From NCBI RefSeq assembly GCF_013300825.1, contig NZ_JAAIMY010000006.1, positions 1 to 64,000 on the forward strand: 64,000 nucleotides of DNA. Reading direction: 5' to 3'. Positions 62,158 through 64,000 of the stretch are shown here, piece by piece. The notes under the pieces are model-generated. The model did not search any database and had not been told where the DNA came from. It saw only the letters and a program-made list of their open reading frames with translations. The translations under genes were made by a program, and so were the position numbers. Origin of the DNA: Blautia wexlerae. GTDB lineage: Bacteria > Bacillota > Clostridia > Lachnospirales > Lachnospiraceae. The stretch's first letter is position 1, and each line of letters begins with the position of its first letter.

Positions 62158-63663
62158 TCAGTTTTCCTGTTTCATCTCTTCCACAAGCTCTATGAGACTT
62201 TCGATGGTAGCTTTCTTTGCCATGCGGGTCTGCATACCATAAGCATCTGCTGCAGATTTGGTCTGTTTTCCGATACAGGCGGCTTTTACCTTCGTATAGT
62301 CTAGTCCCTTTGTGCCTTCCACAAAGCCCTTTACAGTGGATGCACTGGTAAATACTACACAGTCCACACTTCCTGTCTCCAGCTCTTTCTTCTCATCGAT
62401 CAGCCTGCTCTTTTCATAACAGGTTGTGTAAGTAGCAATGTCATCTACCTTCGCACCTGTCTGCTCCAGCAGTTCTGTCAGCTTTTTATTTCCGGCTTCA
62501 GCTCTTGGGATCAGGATTTTTTCATTTCCCTGAAGTTGTTTTGCAAGCTCTGCTCCAAGAGTATCTCCGTCATACACACCTGGCACAAAATCAGCTAGCA
62601 GGTGATGCTCTTTCAGCTTTTTCTTCGTTCCTTCACCGATCACTGCGATCTTCGCCTGTCCCAGGCTGCGCACATCCATCTCTTTTCTGTCCATCTCGTC
62701 AAAAAAGATCTCCACACCTGCAGGACTTGTAAAAATGATCCACTGATAAGTATCCAGTTTTTCAAATGCCTCATACAGTCTGCCATTATCCTCCACAGGT
62801 ACTGTACAGATAGACGGCAGCTCCAGAACCTCGGCACCTTTCTGACGGAGAAGATCTGCTGTCTTTGAAATATGCTGTCTTGGTCTTGTGACCAGAACCT
62901 TCCAGCCTGCCAGAGGAAGCTTCTCATACCAGGAAAATTTATCAGCCAGGGAGCAGACCTTACCCACAACAATAATGGCAGGTGTCTCTATCCCCTGTCT
63001 GTCCACCTCTTCCTTGAGGGTACCTACAGTAGCAACCACCCGCTTCTGTCCTGCTGTTGTTCCTTTCTGAAGAACTGCTGCCGGCATATCCGGATCCATT
63101 CCACCTGCAAGAAGCCCTTTGCAGATATCCTCCAGTGCTGCAATTCCCATTAGAAACACCAGTGTTCCCTTTGTCCGGGTCAGTGCTTTAAAATCTATAT
63201 CATACTCCTGCCCTGCGCGTTTATGTCCTGTAATAATATGTAAGGACGAACAGAAATCCCTGTGTGTCACAGGAATCCCATTATAAGCAGGAACAGAGAT
63301 GGGAGATGTCACTCCGGGTATAATCTCATAAGGGATTCCATTCTCAGAAAGAAGTTCCAGTTCCTCCCCGCCTCTTCCAAAGAGAAAGGGATCTCCACCT
63401 TTAAGTCTTACTACTTTATTTCCTTTCTCAGCTTCTTCCAGAAGAACCTTATTAATATCCTCCTGCACCATTGTATGGTGATTTGCTCTTTTACCTACAT
63501 TAATCAGTCTGGCATGCTCCGGGATCTTTGCCAGAACCCCTTCGCCTACCAGACTGTCATATACTACCACATCTGCCTGCTGCAGAACCGCTGCGCCCTT
63601 TAATGTAAAAAGCCCGATATCACCCGGTCCCGCACCAACCAGCCAAACCTTGCCAGCTGCCAT
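62158..63663 (-). CDS. cobA-hemD: Fused uroporphyrinogen-III C-methyltransferase / uroporphyrinogen-III synthase
   Basis: A 501-residue two-enzyme fusion. Residues about 1-245 are the SUMT/CobA methyltransferase: VWLVGAGPGDIGLFTLKG, YDSLV, VRLKGGDPFLFGRGGEELELL, VIPGVTSPISVPAYNGIPVTHRD and LVFLMGIAAL. Residues about 250-501 are HemD: VLVTRPRQHISKTADLLRQKGAEVLELPSI, IIFTSPAGVEIFFDEM, AVIGEGTKKKL, ILIPRAEAGNKKLTELL and VVFTSASTVKGFVEG. It makes uroporphyrinogen III and methylates it to precorrin-2, directing flux to siroheme and corrinoids rather than haem. It lies just after hemC. Confidence 0.95.
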   Translation of the reverse strand: MAAGKVWLVGAGPGDIGLFTLKGAAVLQQADVVVYDSLVGEGVLAKIPEHARLINVGKRANHHTMVQEDINKVLLEEAEKGNKVVRLKGGDPFLFGRGGEELELLSENGIPYEIIPGVTSPISVPAYNGIPVTHRDFCSSLHIITGHKRAGQEYDIDFKALTRTKGTLVFLMGIAALEDICKGLLAGGMDPDMPAAVLQKGTTAGQKRVVATVGTLKEEVDRQGIETPAIIVVGKVCSLADKFSWYEKLPLAGWKVLVTRPRQHISKTADLLRQKGAEVLELPSICTVPVEDNGRLYEAFEKLDTYQWIIFTSPAGVEIFFDEMDRKEMDVRSLGQAKIAVIGEGTKKKLKEHHLLADFVPGVYDGDTLGAELAKQLQGNEKILIPRAEAGNKKLTELLEQTGAKVDDIATYTTCYEKSRLIDEKKELETGSVDCVVFTSASTVKGFVEGTKGLDYTKVKAACIGKQTKSAADAYGMQTRMAKKATIESLIELVEEMKQEN

Positions 63664-63710
63664 GTTTCTTCTCCTTTTTGCATCACAAGAATTTTCTTTT
63701 TATAAATTTT

Positions 63711-64000
63711 TTATCTTCCCTCACAGTCAGATTTCAATTGCTTTGCAAGAGCTGTTCCAAGCTTCTCTCCATCCTCTGCTGCACCTCTGATCTGACCTGT
63801 AAGCCACTTTCCTGTAGCTTCACTGTAATATAAACCGCGGATAAAGATCTCATCTCCGTCCACCTCTGCAAATGCAGCTACAGGCGAAGAACATCCTCCG
63901 TCCAGATATTTTACATATGCGCGCTCTGCAGTTCCTGCAATCCAGGCATCCCTGTCACAGTATCCGTCCAGATACCCATAATCCTCACCTTTGCGTCCCT
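63711..64000 (-). CDS. hemC: Hydroxymethylbilane synthase (porphobilinogen deaminase), C-terminal part
   Basis: The window cuts this gene; 96 codons of the 3' end are present. Translation ends ERAYVKYLDGGCSSPVAAFA, then VDGDEIFIRGLYYSEATGKW and a TAA at 63711-63713. The first part contains the dipyrromethane-attachment-type GGC in the Cys loop (LDGGCSSP), typical of HemC domain 3, although the usual GGCQVP reads GGCSSP. It polymerises four porphobilinogens into hydroxymethylbilane, the substrate of the HemD part encoded 47 bp downstream. Confidence 0.88.
   Translation of the reverse strand, partial: GRKGEDYGYLDGYCDRDAWIAGTAERAYVKYLDGGCSSPVAAFAEVDGDEIFIRGLYYSEATGKWLTGQIRGAAEDGEKLGTALAKQLKSDCEGR

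Overview
The window looks like a chromosomal segment of an anaerobic Gram-positive gut bacterium of the Lachnospiraceae (Blautia/Dorea type). This is an inference from low-to-moderate GC, strong GGAGG ribosome sites, consensus -35/-10 promoters, a T-box leader, a fused cobA-hemD gene, the UPF0210/ACT gene pair, and acetate (pta-ackA) and lactate fermentation genes. No phage, insertion sequence, CRISPR array or plasmid gene was seen. It is core chromosome with a few lineage-specific genes. Most genes lie on the minus strand.

Layout. 1-8.6 kb: an EF-G paralogue (-), then tyrA, aroA and a D-lactate dehydrogenase with a Rex-like operator (+), then a lipoprotein, a flavodoxin-like reductase and endonuclease IV (-). 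8.7-10.3 kb: a membrane-anchored CapA-like protein (+). 10.4-23.4 kb: two back-to-back minus-strand operons, plsX-acpP-rnc-smc-ftsY-ilvA and ylxM-ffh-rpsP-khpA-rimM-trmD-queA, separated by a strong terminator and a new promoter. These cover lipid precursor synthesis, RNA processing, chromosome condensation, the SRP pathway and tRNA/ribosome maturation. 23.4-33 kb: an ABC-F ATPase, a secreted acidic protein, a two-component system whose LytTR regulator (+) faces its 7TM histidine kinase (-), a large Ig-like surface protein in the kinase operon, and a MATE transporter. 33-38 kb: yceD-rpmF, pta and ackA (-), and tmcAL (+) divergent from pta.

38-43.4 kb: a three-gene ABC transporter behind a T-box leader whose specifier reads as UGG (Trp), so probably a TrpXYZ-type tryptophan importer; then a HisC/CobD-like aminotransferase with an operator-like palindrome, and a 218-bp hairpin element. 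43.4-52 kb: a run of zf-HC2 membrane protein, polA, coaE, a WalJ-like MBL hydrolase, an ACT protein and UPF0210, preceded by ftsH. 52-57 kb: tRNA-Leu(CAA), a secreted leucine-rich-repeat protein, lysA, a rhomboid-fold membrane protein and a CorA transporter. 57-64 kb: aroC (+), a lactonase-family beta-propeller protein, and the tetrapyrrole operon hemC (partial)-cobA/hemD-hemB-hemL (-).

Metabolically the window links aromatic amino acid synthesis (tyrA, aroA, aroC) with probable tryptophan uptake, and acetyl-CoA overflow to acetate (pta, ackA) with a tRNA-modifying enzyme that uses acetate (tmcAL). It also carries the first common steps of siroheme/corrinoid synthesis.

The most notable signals outside standard annotation are: an 11-base motif (TTACTGTTCAC) found five times, always between genes; a long palindromic element at 43105-43322; a rhomboid-like protein that seems to lack its catalytic His and carries a zinc ribbon; an EF-G paralogue with an altered G4 motif; and the unusual arrangement of the two-component system with its surface protein.
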